A stretch of DNA of 64,000 bases, from NCBI RefSeq assembly GCF_018614095.1, contig NZ_JAGGOY010000012.1:18135-82134 (forward strand). The letters run 5' to 3'. Positions 48,708-57,868 of this stretch are shown in pieces. The DNA comes from Streptomyces sp. ISL-87. GTDB taxonomy: Bacteria > Actinomycetota > Actinomycetes > Streptomycetales > Streptomycetaceae. The notes beneath the pieces are model-generated. The model worked only from the letters and a program-made list of their open reading frames with translations. It was not told where the DNA came from and searched no databases. The position numbers were made by a program, and so were the translations under genes. The first letter of the stretch is position 1. Each line of letters begins with the position of its first letter.

Positions 48708-51700
48708 TGCGGAACCTCTGGGTGAGCTGGGAGGAGAGCTGGGAGATCTGGGCGGGCAGGGCGGTGACTTCGAGCGCGCGTATGGCCGTCCCGGCGGCGC
48801 CGAACATGGCCGGGACCAGCAGGCAGCCGAGCGCGGCGCTGAGCAGCGGGTCGGGGATCATCGGCCCGGCGATCCAGCCGGTGACACAGGCGGCGAGGGC
48901 GGAGACCGCCAGCCGGCCGATGCTCACGGCCACCCGGCGGACCTGGATGGGGATGATCCGGGAGCCGAGTCCGGTGAGCAGCAGGACGGCGGTGGTCGAG
49001 ATGCCGGCCGCGTTGGCGCCGGCGATGCCGTACGTGCCCCACCAGCGGACGGCGAAGGCCCCGGCCACGATGTTGACGAGCAGTCCGGCGCCCATCGCGA
49101 GCGCCGGGAACCAGGTGGGCCGGGCGGTCGAGAAGAAGGGCCGGCTGAGCGCCCCGACGAGGCAGTGGCCGAGGAGCCCGATTCCGTAGACCCGCATGAC
49201 GGAGGCGGTGGCGAGGGTGTCCCGGTGGGTGAAGGCACCGCGCTCGAAGAGGACTTCGATGATCTGGGGCGCGTACCCGATGACGAGCGCGCTGCCCATC
49301 AGGACGGCGAGGGAGGCGAGCGCGAGGTCCTGCTCGACGCGCCGCCGGGCCTTTTCCCGCTCTCCGCCGGCCATGGCCTGGGCCACCACGGGGAAGGTGA
49401 CGGTGCAGATCATCAGTGACAGCACCATCGGCATCTGCGCGACCTTCTGCGCGTAGTTGAGGTGCGAGATGGCGCCGGGCGGCAGGGAGGCGGCGAGGAA
49501 CCGCTCCACCAGGACCTGGGACTGCCGGAACACGGCGAAGAAGATCACTGGAGCGATCAGCCCGAAGGCGATCAGGGTGGGCCGGTCCCGGTCGCGCTGG
49601 CTGCGCGGTGCGAGTTTGGCGCGGGGCGGGCCGAAGCCCACGTTCCTGATGAACGCGGGCAGTTGGACCAGCACCATCAGCAGCCCGCCGACGGCGACTC
49701 CGGCGGCGGCGGCGCGCACCCCCCATACGGCGTGCAGGGCCACCATCGCCCCGATGATCCCGACGTTGTACGACACGTAGATGGCGGCGGGCGGCAGGAA
49801 GGAGCGGTGCGCCCGCAGCGCGGCGCTGAAGTAGCCCGCGATCCCGAAGGAGAGCACGGTCAGGGCGGTCAGCCTGGTGCACTCGACGGCCAGTGCGGGG
49901 TCCGGCAGTCCGGGCGCGAGCACACCGACGACGAGCGGCGCGGCGACGATCAGTACGGCCGCCACCGCGGCCAGGAACGCCGCCAGTCGCGGCAGGGTCG
50001 CCCCCACGAGCAGCCGTACGGGGTCCTGCGCGCGGGCCTGCCTGCGGGTGAGCCCGGCCCTGCTGGCCGCGCGCCGGGCCAGGGCGTGGCTGAACGCGGG
50101 CACCATCAGCAGCGCCATGGCGTCCTCGATCAGCAGCGTCGAGGCCATCTCGGGCACGGTCCAGGCGATCAGGAAGGCATCGCTGTCGTGCCCCGCGCCG
50201 AAGAGGTGCGCGATGGTCTGGTCCCGCACCAGCCCGAACACCGCCCCGGCGGCGGTCAGCCCGGCGGTGACGGCGGCGGCCTTGGCAAGAACCCGCCCGA
50301 GCGGCGCCGGCCCACTCCCGCCGGCCCCACCGGCCGAGTCCCCCCGCCGCGGCCCATTCCCGCCGCCACCACCGGGCGCGTCAGTCAGCCCCGACACCCC
50401 GGCAGCCCCATGCGGCCCGTGCCCTCCGGCACTACCGGGCCCGTCAGCCAGCCCCGACACCCCGGCAGCCCCATGCGGCCCGTGCCCTCCGGCACTACCG
50501 GGCCCGTCAGCCAGCCCCGGCACCCCGGCAGCCCGCCGCGGCCCGCTCCCGTCGGCACTACCGGGCCCGTCAGCCAGCCCCGGCAACCCGGCAGCCCGAC
50601 CCGGCCCGCTCCCCCCAGCACTACCGGGCCCGTCAGCCAGCCCCGGCACCCCGGCAGCCCGCCGCGGCCCGCTCCCGCCAGCACTACCGGGCGCCTCGGG
50701 CAGCCCCGGCACCCCGGCACCCCGCCGCCCGGCCCGAACCGGCCCGCCGAGCCCGGCCTCCGGCGCGAAGCCGGTGCCACCCCCGCGGCGCGAAAAACAC
50801 CGCCCACGCCCTGCGGCAGCCATCGCCGGCACAGCCGGAGCAGCGCCCGGCCCCACAACGGGAGGCCGCGAAACCTCGGCGGAACCGACGCCCCCCTCCG
50901 CGGACGGCCCAACAACGGGCGGGCGCGAAACCTCGGCGGAACCGACGCCCCCCTCCGCGGTCGGCCGCACAACAGGGGGCCGCAAGGCCTCGCCGGGACG
51001 GACGGGCCCGTCCGCGGACGGCCCCACTACAGGAGGCCGCGAAACCTCGCCGGGCCCGACGGGCCCGTCCGAGCCGGTCGGCCCCGCAACGGGAGGCCGG
51101 GAAGTCTCGCCGGCCCCGTCCGCCCTCGACGCCCGGGCCTCGACGCCCGCTCCGGACGCGTCGGCTCCGGCGGAGGCGTCCACACCCGCCGCCAACGGCG
51201 ACCGGCCCGCTCGGGCCGGTCTCCTGGGGCGCTGCCCCATACCCCGCGCCTCAAGCGCCGGCGAGGCTGAAAAGTCCCGCGAGGCACCGGCGTCGGGACG
51301 ACTCGCCCCCGCGCCGGTCCCTGGCGTCGCTTCCCCGGCGGAGCCGAAGCCGATCCACGGCTCGAACGGCATGGAGCCACCGAAACGGTCCGGGGAGGCA
51401 CCGGCATCGGGCCCACTCGCCCGCCCGCCGGACCCAGGCGCCGGCTCCCCGGCGGAGCCGAACCCAGTCCCCGCCGCGAACGGCACCGAGCCACCCGAAC
51501 GACCCCGGGAAGCACCGGCATCGGGCCCACTCGCCCGCCCGCCGGACCCAGGCGTCGCCTCCCCGGCGGAGCCGAAGCCGATCCACGGCTCGAACGGCAC
51601 GGGGCCACCCGAGCCCAGGGCGATCCCCGGCTCGAACGGAACGGAGCCACCCGAGCCCAAGACGATCCCCGACATGGGCGGCACGGGGCCGCCCGAGGCC

Positions 51701-51954
51701 AGGGCGATCCCCGGCTCGAACGGAACGGGGCCATCCGAGCCGACCCCCGACGCGGACGCGGACGCGGACGGCACAGGACCGCCCGAGCCCGAGACGACCC
51801 CCGGCCCGAACGATGCGGGGCCGCCGGGCGGGGCGGGAGTTGCGGCCACCTCGCCAGAGGCAAGCACCGGGCCCGCCGGGTCGGGAGGACGGCCCGCGGC
51901 CGCGGCGAGGTCAGTCGCCGCGGCCACGGGCCGCCAACGCGTCGTGTCGGTCAC
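48697..51954 (-). CDS. MurJ/Wzx-like lipid-linked oligosaccharide flippase with ~550-residue repeat extension
   Basis: A 1085-residue frame. The C-terminal 535 residues are a MurJ/MOP-type flippase with about 14 helices (AVFGLVRDQTIAHLFGAG, MVPAFSHALA, APGLPDPALA, SQVLVERFLAASLPPG). In EPS systems it flips lipid-linked repeat units outward. The N-terminal part is unusual: low-complexity arrays of 19-, 21- and about 40-residue Gly/Pro/Ala repeats, plus a copy of the genome's intergenic repeat near residues 228-240. The start at GTG 51954 overlaps the polymerase stop (GTGA), which supports the full length. A shorter start near residue 540 cannot be excluded. Confidence 0.85.
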   Translation of the reverse strand: MTDTTRWRPVAAATDLAAAAGRPPDPAGPVLASGEVAATPAPPGGPASFGPGVVSGSGGPVPSASASASGVGSDGPVPFEPGIALASGGPVPPMSGIVLGSGGSVPFEPGIALGSGGPVPFEPWIGFGSAGEATPGSGGRASGPDAGASRGRSGGSVPFAAGTGFGSAGEPAPGSGGRASGPDAGASPDRFGGSMPFEPWIGFGSAGEATPGTGAGASRPDAGASRDFSASPALEARGMGQRPRRPARAGRSPLAAGVDASAGADASGAGVEARASRADGAGETSRPPVAGPTGSDGPVGPGEVSRPPVVGPSADGPVRPGEALRPPVVRPTAEGGVGSAEVSRPPVVGPSAEGGVGSAEVSRPPVVGPGAAPAVPAMAAAGRGRCFSRRGGGTGFAPEAGLGGPVRAGRRGAGVPGLPEAPGSAGGSGPRRAAGVPGLADGPGSAGGSGPGRAAGLPGLADGPGSADGSGPRRAAGVPGLADGPGSAGGHGPHGAAGVSGLADGPGSAGGHGPHGAAGVSGLTDAPGGGGGNGPRRGDSAGGAGGSGPAPLGRVLAKAAAVTAGLTAAGAVFGLVRDQTIAHLFGAGHDSDAFLIAWTVPEMASTLLIEDAMALLMVPAFSHALARRAASRAGLTRRQARAQDPVRLLVGATLPRLAAFLAAVAAVLIVAAPLVVGVLAPGLPDPALAVECTRLTALTVLSFGIAGYFSAALRAHRSFLPPAAIYVSYNVGIIGAMVALHAVWGVRAAAAGVAVGGLLMVLVQLPAFIRNVGFGPPRAKLAPRSQRDRDRPTLIAFGLIAPVIFFAVFRQSQVLVERFLAASLPPGAISHLNYAQKVAQMPMVLSLMICTVTFPVVAQAMAGGEREKARRRVEQDLALASLAVLMGSALVIGYAPQIIEVLFERGAFTHRDTLATASVMRVYGIGLLGHCLVGALSRPFFSTARPTWFPALAMGAGLLVNIVAGAFAVRWWGTYGIAGANAAGISTTAVLLLTGLGSRIIPIQVRRVAVSIGRLAVSALAACVTGWIAGPMIPDPLLSAALGCLLVPAMFGAAGTAIRALEVTALPAQISQLSSQLTQRFRNVR
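50338..50715. repeat. 63-bp tandem repeat in flippase extension
   Basis: About six copies, 63 bp (21 codons) each, from 50338; copies at 50401 and 50464 are nearly identical. The encoded unit is like GVPGLADGPGSAGGSGPRRAA. Confidence 0.88.
50867..51050. repeat. 57-bp tandem repeat in flippase extension
   Basis: About three to four copies with 57-bp period; 50867 and 50924 start near-identical blocks. The encoded unit is 19 residues, EGGVGSAEVSRPPVVGPSA. A third, longer array (about 115-120 bp unit) lies at about 51260-51640. Confidence 0.85.
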
Positions 51955-53429
51955 CGGCCGGCCGGCCCCTCAGGGCCCAGCCGGCCTGGACCGGCACCGG
52001 CACCGGCACCGGCACCCGAAGCCACACCGGCACCCACACTCACACGGGCTCCCACAGCGGCAGCGGAACCGGCACCCACAGCGGCAGCGGCACCTCCCGT
52101 ACCCCCGTCCCCCGGCGACGGCAGGGCCCACCACGCCGCGAGTCCGATGATCACCCCGGTCAGGACGGTGGACGGGCCCCCGATGTCCGCGTAGAGGAAG
52201 TCGGTCAGCTGCCACACGAACATCCCGATCGCGACCAGCCCGCAGTCCCGGATCCCCCGCGCGGCCCCGTCCGAGGCGTAGCGCCGGATCCCCGCCACCA
52301 GCAGCGCGGCCCAGCCGCCCGCCAGCGCCGTCAGCCCGATCAGGCCCTGCTCGCTGAGGATCAGCAGGTACATGTTGTGCGGGGACAGCAGCGGCTGGCG
52401 GATGTACGCCTGCCCCGCGCCCCCGGTGTCGCTGCCCGAGGACAGCGCCAGCGAGGAGTGCCCGTCCCGGTGCGCCGGGAAGCCCTTCAGGCCCACCCCG
52501 GCGGCCGGCCGCTCGCGCCACATCGACTCGGCGGCGGCCCACATCGTGTAGCGGTCGGTCACCGACTGGTCGGGGGCGTCGGAGATCTGGGTGATCGAGG
52601 TCAGCCGCTCCACCACCATCTCGGAGCCGACCCCGAGCCCGCCCACCAGCACCACACCCGCCGCGCCCAGCGCCACGAGCACCTTCAGCGCCCGCCGGAT
52701 CCCGGCCAGCCCCATCACCAGCACGGCCGCGCCCAAGGTGGCGATCCACGAGCCCCGGCTGAACGACAGCACCAGCGGCACCACCAGCACCAGCGCGCAG
52801 GCCCCCGAGATCCGCCGGACCCGCCTCGGCAGCCCCGGCGCCAGCGCCGCGGCCGTCGCGACGACCAGGCCGTACGCCACGACCGTGGCCATGCCCATCA
52901 CGTCGCCGGGGCCGAAGGTGCCCACGGCCCGGATGTCCGCGCCCTGGTACGAGGCCCCGGTGTGGGTCACGTACTGCAGCACGCCCACCGCGCCCTGGAA
53001 CACCGCCAGGACCACGAAGCACCCGCCGGCCAGCCGGAACTCCCGCGCGTCCCGCACCAGCAGCACGACCGCCGCCGGGACCAGCACGAACACCTGGAGG
53101 TAGCGCACGAACCCCGGCAGGGCCGCGTACGGATCCCCCGCCGTCGCCGTCGCCACCGCGAGCCCGACGGCGGGCAGCCCCAGCAGCAGCGCGCCCAGCG
53201 GGGTCAGCGCCCGCACCCGGCCCCGTAGCGCCTGGATCGCGCACACGAACACCAGCAGCAGCGACGCCGCGTCCGCCGGGCCGACCTTCCCGGACGCCGT
53301 GGCGTCACCGGCCGGGACCGGGGCGAGAAGCATCAGGACGGTCGCGGCGAGCGGCAGCAGCGGCCAGTGCCGGCGCAGCCCTCCCGCGAGATCGGGCCGG
53401 GCCCAATTCCCGTAAACCGCAAGGCTCAT
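51951..53429 (-). CDS. O-antigen ligase/polymerase-like membrane protein (Wzy)
   Basis: A 492-residue membrane protein with about 10-12 helices. The Wzy_C-type region has SFSRGSWIATL near the middle and a large loop with DRYTMWAAAESMWRERPAAG and LSPHNMYLLILSEQGLIGL, classic O-antigen ligase/polymerase features. It probably joins flipped repeat units. The tail is Gly/Ala-rich. ATG at 53429 with GGAG upstream, two bases after the priming transferase stop. Its stop overlaps the flippase start. Confidence 0.85.
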   Translation of the reverse strand: MSLAVYGNWARPDLAGGLRRHWPLLPLAATVLMLLAPVPAGDATASGKVGPADAASLLLVFVCAIQALRGRVRALTPLGALLLGLPAVGLAVATATAGDPYAALPGFVRYLQVFVLVPAAVVLLVRDAREFRLAGGCFVVLAVFQGAVGVLQYVTHTGASYQGADIRAVGTFGPGDVMGMATVVAYGLVVATAAALAPGLPRRVRRISGACALVLVVPLVLSFSRGSWIATLGAAVLVMGLAGIRRALKVLVALGAAGVVLVGGLGVGSEMVVERLTSITQISDAPDQSVTDRYTMWAAAESMWRERPAAGVGLKGFPAHRDGHSSLALSSGSDTGGAGQAYIRQPLLSPHNMYLLILSEQGLIGLTALAGGWAALLVAGIRRYASDGAARGIRDCGLVAIGMFVWQLTDFLYADIGGPSTVLTGVIIGLAAWWALPSPGDGGTGGAAAAVGAGSAAAVGARVSVGAGVASGAGAGAGAGPGRLGPEGPAGR

Positions 53430-53431
53430 GA

Positions 53432-54943
53432 TCAGCTCCCCCCGAGCCGGAAACGGAAGAACGAGGCCGCCGTGCGGGCCAGGATCCACAGGTCCTGCCA
53501 CAGCGACCACGTGTCGATGTAGTGGTTGTCGAAGCGCGCCCGGTCCTCGATCGAGGTGTCCCCGCGCAGGCCGTTGATCTGGGCGAGCCCGGTGATACCT
53601 ACGGGCATCCGGTGCCGTGCGTCGTAGCCGGGGTGAACGCTGCTGAACTTGGCGACGAAGAAGGGCCGTTCGGGACGCGGACCGACCAGGCTCATGTCAC
53701 CCCGTACGACGTTCCACAGCTGCGGCAGCTCGTCCAGGGAGGACTTCCGCAGGAAGGAGCCGACCGGGCTCATCCCGTTGTCGCCCGCGACCGTCCACCG
53801 GGTGGCGGACTCGTGTTCGTCGGCGCGCAGGGTGCGGAACTTCAGCAGGGTGAACGGGCGCCCGTAGAGGCCGACCCGCTCCTGCCGGAAGATCACCCCC
53901 GGCCCGTCGGAGAGCCGTACGGCCAGTGCGCAGACGCCCATCACGGGTGCGGCGGCGATCAGCGCGACCGCGGCCAGCACCCCGTCGATGACCCGCTTGG
54001 CCAACCGCTCCAACGGCCGGACCGGGCGCGGCAGCAGCGGCTGGACGGCGTACCCCCACAGCTGGTCGGCGGGCTGCGCCACCCGCATGCCGGTGACCTT
54101 GGCGGTCCCGGCCGGGTCGGCGAGCCAGAGCCGGCAGCCGTGGTCGTGGAAGAGGCGGACCAGCGAGGCGGTGCGCTCGTCGGCCTCAGGCGGGCGGGTG
54201 AACACCGCGTGCCGGACCGAGTTCTGGATGACCGCGCGGCGGATGTCCTCGTGGGTGGCGAGCACCGGCACCTGACCGCCGTCCCCGTCGGCGGTAGATC
54301 CGGTGTCGGCGATTCCGACCGGGCGCAGCCCGTACTCGCGGCGCCCGTGCAGCGCGGCGGCGACGGCGCTCGCGCCCTCGCCGGGCCCGACGACCAGCGC
54401 CGAGCAGGGCCTGCGGACGGCGGAGCGGCGACGGAGCCGGTTCACGGACCCGCGTCCCGCGCACGCCAGTACGACCTGGAGGCAGATAGCACTGAGCAGC
54501 ACGCCCCAGCCCATCGCCACGTCCGGCCGGACGGCGGCCACGACGGCGGCGGCCCCGCACCACAACGCGGCGGCCCGCCCGGCCAGCGCGGGCAGTTCAA
54601 GCAGCGCGGAGGGCGCGAGCCGCGGCCGGTACAGCCCGGCCTGCGCGTGCAGCGCGGCGAGGAATACGGCGATCAGCCCGGCCGCCCCGCCCTGCAGGCC
54701 CAGCCCGGGCACGGCCGCGGCGGTGAGGACGACGGCCAGCGCGTCGGCGGTCAGCAGCGGGAGGACCCCGTCGCGGCGGCGGACCCGGCGCGGCCGGACG
54801 GCGGCCCTGGCCTGGTAGGCCCTGGGCCCGCGCGGGGGGTGGATGGCGGTCACGGAACGGCGGACGGCGGTGGTGCCGGTACTGCCGCCGGCGGGCCCCG
54901 TGCCGCCCTGCCCGTGCCGGGCGGGTGCGCTGTCCATCGTCAT
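53432..54943 (-). CDS. Priming polyprenyl-phosphate glycosylphosphotransferase
   Basis: A 503-residue protein of the WcaJ/CpsE type. N-terminal membrane segments (about 65-175) precede a Rossmann-like domain (ALVVGPGEGASAVAAALHG). The C-terminal catalytic part has KRVIDGVLAAVALIAAAP, VIFRQERVGLYGRPFTLLKF, SFLRKSSLDELPQLWNVV and GDMSLVGPRPERP. It transfers the first sugar phosphate to undecaprenyl phosphate. ATG 54943 overlaps the upstream GT4 stop (ATGA). Confidence 0.93.
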   Translation of the reverse strand: MTMDSAPARHGQGGTGPAGGSTGTTAVRRSVTAIHPPRGPRAYQARAAVRPRRVRRRDGVLPLLTADALAVVLTAAAVPGLGLQGGAAGLIAVFLAALHAQAGLYRPRLAPSALLELPALAGRAAALWCGAAAVVAAVRPDVAMGWGVLLSAICLQVVLACAGRGSVNRLRRRSAVRRPCSALVVGPGEGASAVAAALHGRREYGLRPVGIADTGSTADGDGGQVPVLATHEDIRRAVIQNSVRHAVFTRPPEADERTASLVRLFHDHGCRLWLADPAGTAKVTGMRVAQPADQLWGYAVQPLLPRPVRPLERLAKRVIDGVLAAVALIAAAPVMGVCALAVRLSDGPGVIFRQERVGLYGRPFTLLKFRTLRADEHESATRWTVAGDNGMSPVGSFLRKSSLDELPQLWNVVRGDMSLVGPRPERPFFVAKFSSVHPGYDARHRMPVGITGLAQINGLRGDTSIEDRARFDNHYIDTWSLWQDLWILARTAASFFRFRLGGS

Positions 54944-56262
54944 CGGCTGATGCGCTCCTGTTTCAAGGGCCGGGGCCTGCCCAGCAGTTCGTGGTACAGA
55001 CCGGTGACCGCGTCCGTGGTCCGCCGCACGTCGAAGTCGGTCCGGGCGTGTTGCCGGGCCTGCTCTCCGAGTTCGGTGAGCAGCCGCGGTTCGGTGAGCA
55101 GCCGCCCCAGGCCCTCGGCCAGCGCCGTCGGGTCCTCCGGCGGGACCAGGCACAGGCGTGCCTGGCCGGGCGGCAGGCTCTCCCGGGCGCCGCTGACGTC
55201 GGAGACCAGGACCGGGCGGCCACAGGCCATGGCTTCGAGCGGGGCGAGCGCCATGCCTTCCCACCGCGACGGCAGTACAACGAGATCGGCGGCCCGAAGC
55301 CACGGCCGGATGTCGGCGGCGGCACCGGCGAAGTGCACCCCGGGCGGGGCGAGGCGGCGCAGCCGTTCGGTGTCGGGCCCGTCGCCGACCAGGGCCAGGC
55401 GGGCGTCCGGGACCGTGCCCAGCAGCTCCTGCCAGGCCCGCAGCAGGATGTCCTGGCCCTTCTGGTGGCAGAGCCGGCCGACGCACACGGCGAGTGGGCC
55501 GTCGCCCCGCAGGCCCGCGGGCAGGGGAAGTCCGGCGCGCGCCAGGGCCCGGTCGTGATCCCGGTCCGGCCCGCCGGGGCGGAAGTGGTCCAGGTCCACG
55601 CCGTTGCGGATCACCGCCCAGCGGGCGGTGATCCCCTCGGTCTCGCCGGCCCGGCGTTCGGCCTCGCTGACGCACAGCACCCGGTCGGCCCAGCGGGCCG
55701 CGTACCGCTCCCAGCGCAGCGCGAGGGCGGCCGTCGCCCCGCCGACGGCGTCGAAGGACCAGGCGTGCGGCTGGAAGACGGTGGGCACGGCCCCGCGCAC
55801 GGCGAGCCGGCCCGCCAGCCCGGCCTTGGCGCTGTGGGCGTGCAGGACGTCGGGCCGGACCCGGCGGATCAGCCGCCGGGCGCCGGGCACTTCGGAGGCC
55901 AGCCCCGGCCCGGGGGCGCGTCCGGCCCGCCAGGTGAGCACCTCGGCCCCGGCCTCCCGGGCGGCGTCGGCGAGCTGTCCGCCGGGCGGGCAGCCGACGA
56001 CGGTCCGCAGTCCGGCGGCGGACTGTGCGCGGACGAGGTCGACGACGACCCGTGCGACACCGCCGTCCACGGGCTGGACGAGGTGGAGGACGGTCAGGGG
56101 CTGTGCGTTGGCAGGCAGCGCGTTCGAAGGCTGTACCGCCGAGGGCAGTACGTTCGAAGGCTGTGCCACAGAGGACTGGGCCGGCGGGGACTGGGCCGGC
56201 GGGGACTCGGCCACAGAGGGCTGGGCCGTCGAAGAACGGACTGTCGAGCGAGTTGTCGACAC
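54940..56262 (-). CDS. Glycosyltransferase family 4 with repeat N-terminus
   Basis: A 440-residue protein. The N-terminal 60 residues are Ser/Pro/Gln repeats (SPPAQSPPAQ, QPSNVLPSAVQPSNALP). Then a GT-B fold: HLVQPVDGGVARVVVDL, HAHSAKAGLAGRLAVR, VSEAERRAG, NGVDLDHF, VGRLCHQKGQDILLRAW, and EX7E in SRWEGMALAPLEAMACG. GTG start at 56262 behind AGGAG. It lies 19 nt downstream of the DUF3344-like gene and overlaps the priming transferase start. Confidence 0.9.
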   Translation of the reverse strand: MSTTRSTVRSSTAQPSVAESPPAQSPPAQSSVAQPSNVLPSAVQPSNALPANAQPLTVLHLVQPVDGGVARVVVDLVRAQSAAGLRTVVGCPPGGQLADAAREAGAEVLTWRAGRAPGPGLASEVPGARRLIRRVRPDVLHAHSAKAGLAGRLAVRGAVPTVFQPHAWSFDAVGGATAALALRWERYAARWADRVLCVSEAERRAGETEGITARWAVIRNGVDLDHFRPGGPDRDHDRALARAGLPLPAGLRGDGPLAVCVGRLCHQKGQDILLRAWQELLGTVPDARLALVGDGPDTERLRRLAPPGVHFAGAAADIRPWLRAADLVVLPSRWEGMALAPLEAMACGRPVLVSDVSGARESLPPGQARLCLVPPEDPTALAEGLGRLLTEPRLLTELGEQARQHARTDFDVRRTTDAVTGLYHELLGRPRPLKQERISR

Positions 56263-56281
56263 GTGGAGTGATCTCCTACGT

Positions 56282-57385
56282 TCAGCGGCGCGCGTCTGTC
56301 TGAACGAAGAGCACACCGAGGAAATTGCCTTGGCTTTCGCCCGCGAACTTGAAGCTCAGGCTGCGGGCGCCACCGGACAGGGCGGGGCTCAGATCGAACA
56401 CGTCCGCGTCATATCCGAGGTTATTCATGTGTTCGGGCTGGCGCGCGAACGAGGGATGTCCGAATTCCGTGATCGTGGAATTCATAACATCATTAAAAGG
56501 ATTTTCTGCATCGCTGAGGCTCAGCCGGCGGCCGCTGTCCGCGGTTACCGTGAGTGAGTCCCCGAGGGTCCCGCGGTCTCCGTCGTAGGCGACCACGCCG
56601 ACCTTCCCCGAGGACCCCGCCGCCGCGGCCAGGCCGGTCACCTCGACCGTTTCGCCCGCCTCCTCGCCGGCGCCGGCGGCCAGCCCCTCGAAGCCGTCCC
56701 ACAGCGAGACCCTGCGAAGCGGCTCCTGCGGGTGCTCGTAGGCCACGACCAGCGTCCAGCCGCCCCAGGCACCCACCTCCGAGTGACCCATGGCGATGTT
56801 GAGCTGGGCGACCGTCCACATGCCGGCGCCGCCCTTGCGGACCAGCGGGGTCACATCGGCCGAGGCCTGGTAGGCGTCGCTGCCCGCATCGCTGCGGTGG
56901 CCGATCACCGTGTCGGCCAGCACTTCCTTGTACGCGCCGGCCGGCTCGGCGACCAGCACCCGGCCGTTGTCCTCGGGCGGCTTCTGCTCACCCACCCGGA
57001 GGTTGCCGCCCCAGTAGAGCCTGGCGTACGAGACCTTCGCACCCTGCGGGACCTTGAGCTCGGCCCGGGTGGAGTTGTAGGTGTCGGGGTCCTTGTCGAC
57101 CTCGCTGTAGAACATCTCGAAGTCGCTGTTGACCCCGGGCGCGCCCCGCTTGACCTCGGCACACGGCTCGGCCTCCGGGGACACCTCCTTGCGGCAGCTG
57201 ATGCTCGAGTTGGAGGCCCGGACGAGCCCGCCGTGCTGCACGGCCTGATAGCGCTGGGTGAACGGGACGCGGGGCAATTCGCGCGTCCCCACAGGTGGCG
57301 AGGCCCCCGCGACGGGGACGTTCGCGGAAAGGATGAGGCAGGACAGCAGACCGAGCGTGCCGAGGATTCTGCGGGAGGAACCCAT
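56282..57385 (-). CDS. Secreted DUF3344-like protein heading the EPS operon
   Basis: A 367-residue protein. Signal peptide ILGTLGLLSCLILSANVPVAGA is followed by an all-beta-looking mature part with KVSYARLYWGGNLRVG, a segment of ADVTPLVRKGGAG, and GAWGGWTLVVAYEHPQEPLRRV, features of DUF3344-type extracellular proteins. Two Cys are in CRKE...PCAE. Function unknown. It ends 19 nt before the GT4 start, with no terminator, so it is probably the first gene of the EPS operon. ATG at 57385 after GGGTATGG. Confidence 0.8.
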   Translation of the reverse strand: MGSSRRILGTLGLLSCLILSANVPVAGASPPVGTRELPRVPFTQRYQAVQHGGLVRASNSSISCRKEVSPEAEPCAEVKRGAPGVNSDFEMFYSEVDKDPDTYNSTRAELKVPQGAKVSYARLYWGGNLRVGEQKPPEDNGRVLVAEPAGAYKEVLADTVIGHRSDAGSDAYQASADVTPLVRKGGAGMWTVAQLNIAMGHSEVGAWGGWTLVVAYEHPQEPLRRVSLWDGFEGLAAGAGEEAGETVEVTGLAAAAGSSGKVGVVAYDGDRGTLGDSLTVTADSGRRLSLSDAENPFNDVMNSTITEFGHPSFARQPEHMNNLGYDADVFDLSPALSGGARSLSFKFAGESQGNFLGVLFVQTDARR

Positions 57386-57559
57386 ACCCTGTCTCCAATT
57401 TCGATCAAGGGGACAAAACAGGAGTGAACTTTGTCAGAAAACGGGCTGGAAATCACGTCGGACTCGCTCGTACGGCCTTTTGGGCGATAGCACGCACCCC
57501 TGGAGTGGGCGGGTCGTTATGTGGTTGCACCATTGTTCAAACCGAAAGAAAAAACGGAG

Positions 57560-57813
57560 ATGCAGAAGAGGCTGATGCGCGGCACCACCCTGGCCGTCGC
57601 GTGCGCTGCGATGCTGATGGGCGGCGCGGGCCTCGCCTCCGCGAACGGTGGCGACGGCGCGACGGCAGAGGGCTTCGCGGCCGAGTCCCCCGGTGCCTGA
57701 GCGGCAACCTGCTCCAGGTCCCGGTGCACGTCCCGGTGCACGTCTGCGGCAACACCGTGAACATCATCGCCCTGCTGAACCCGGCGTTCGTCAATCACTG
57801 CATCAACGCCTGA
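57560..57813 (+). pseudogene. Frameshifted short chaplin gene
   Basis: Starts MQKRLMRGTTLAVACAAMLM (signal peptide) and runs 46 codons to ...AAESPGA then TGA (57698-57700). After a one-base deletion relative to other chaplins (GGTG-CCTG instead of GGTGnCCTG) the other frame continues LSGNLLQVPVHVPVHVCGNT and VNIIALLNPAFVNHCINA to 57813. Bases 57703-57813 differ at only three of 111 positions from the intact chaplin at 58698-58808. Two of the three differences are missense at conserved positions (N to H, G to V). The domain can no longer be made, so it is classed as a pseudogene. Confidence 0.85.
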
Positions 57814-57816
57814 CGT

Positions 57817-57839
57817 CAGCACGATCGTCAACCGTGCTG
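57817..57839 (+). terminator. Hairpin after chaplin pseudogene
   Basis: CAGCACG (57817-57823) and CGTGCTG (57833-57839), 7-bp arms with a 9-nt loop, four bases after the final stop. Confidence 0.55.
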
Positions 57840-57868
57840 CCCGAAACTTCGGCATTCGAGTGAAGTCA

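Noticed and set aside
50338..51640. Possible CRISPR array
   Set aside because: Repeats are directly tandem with periods of 57-120 bp, divisible by three, inside an open frame. There are no unique spacers and no cas genes.
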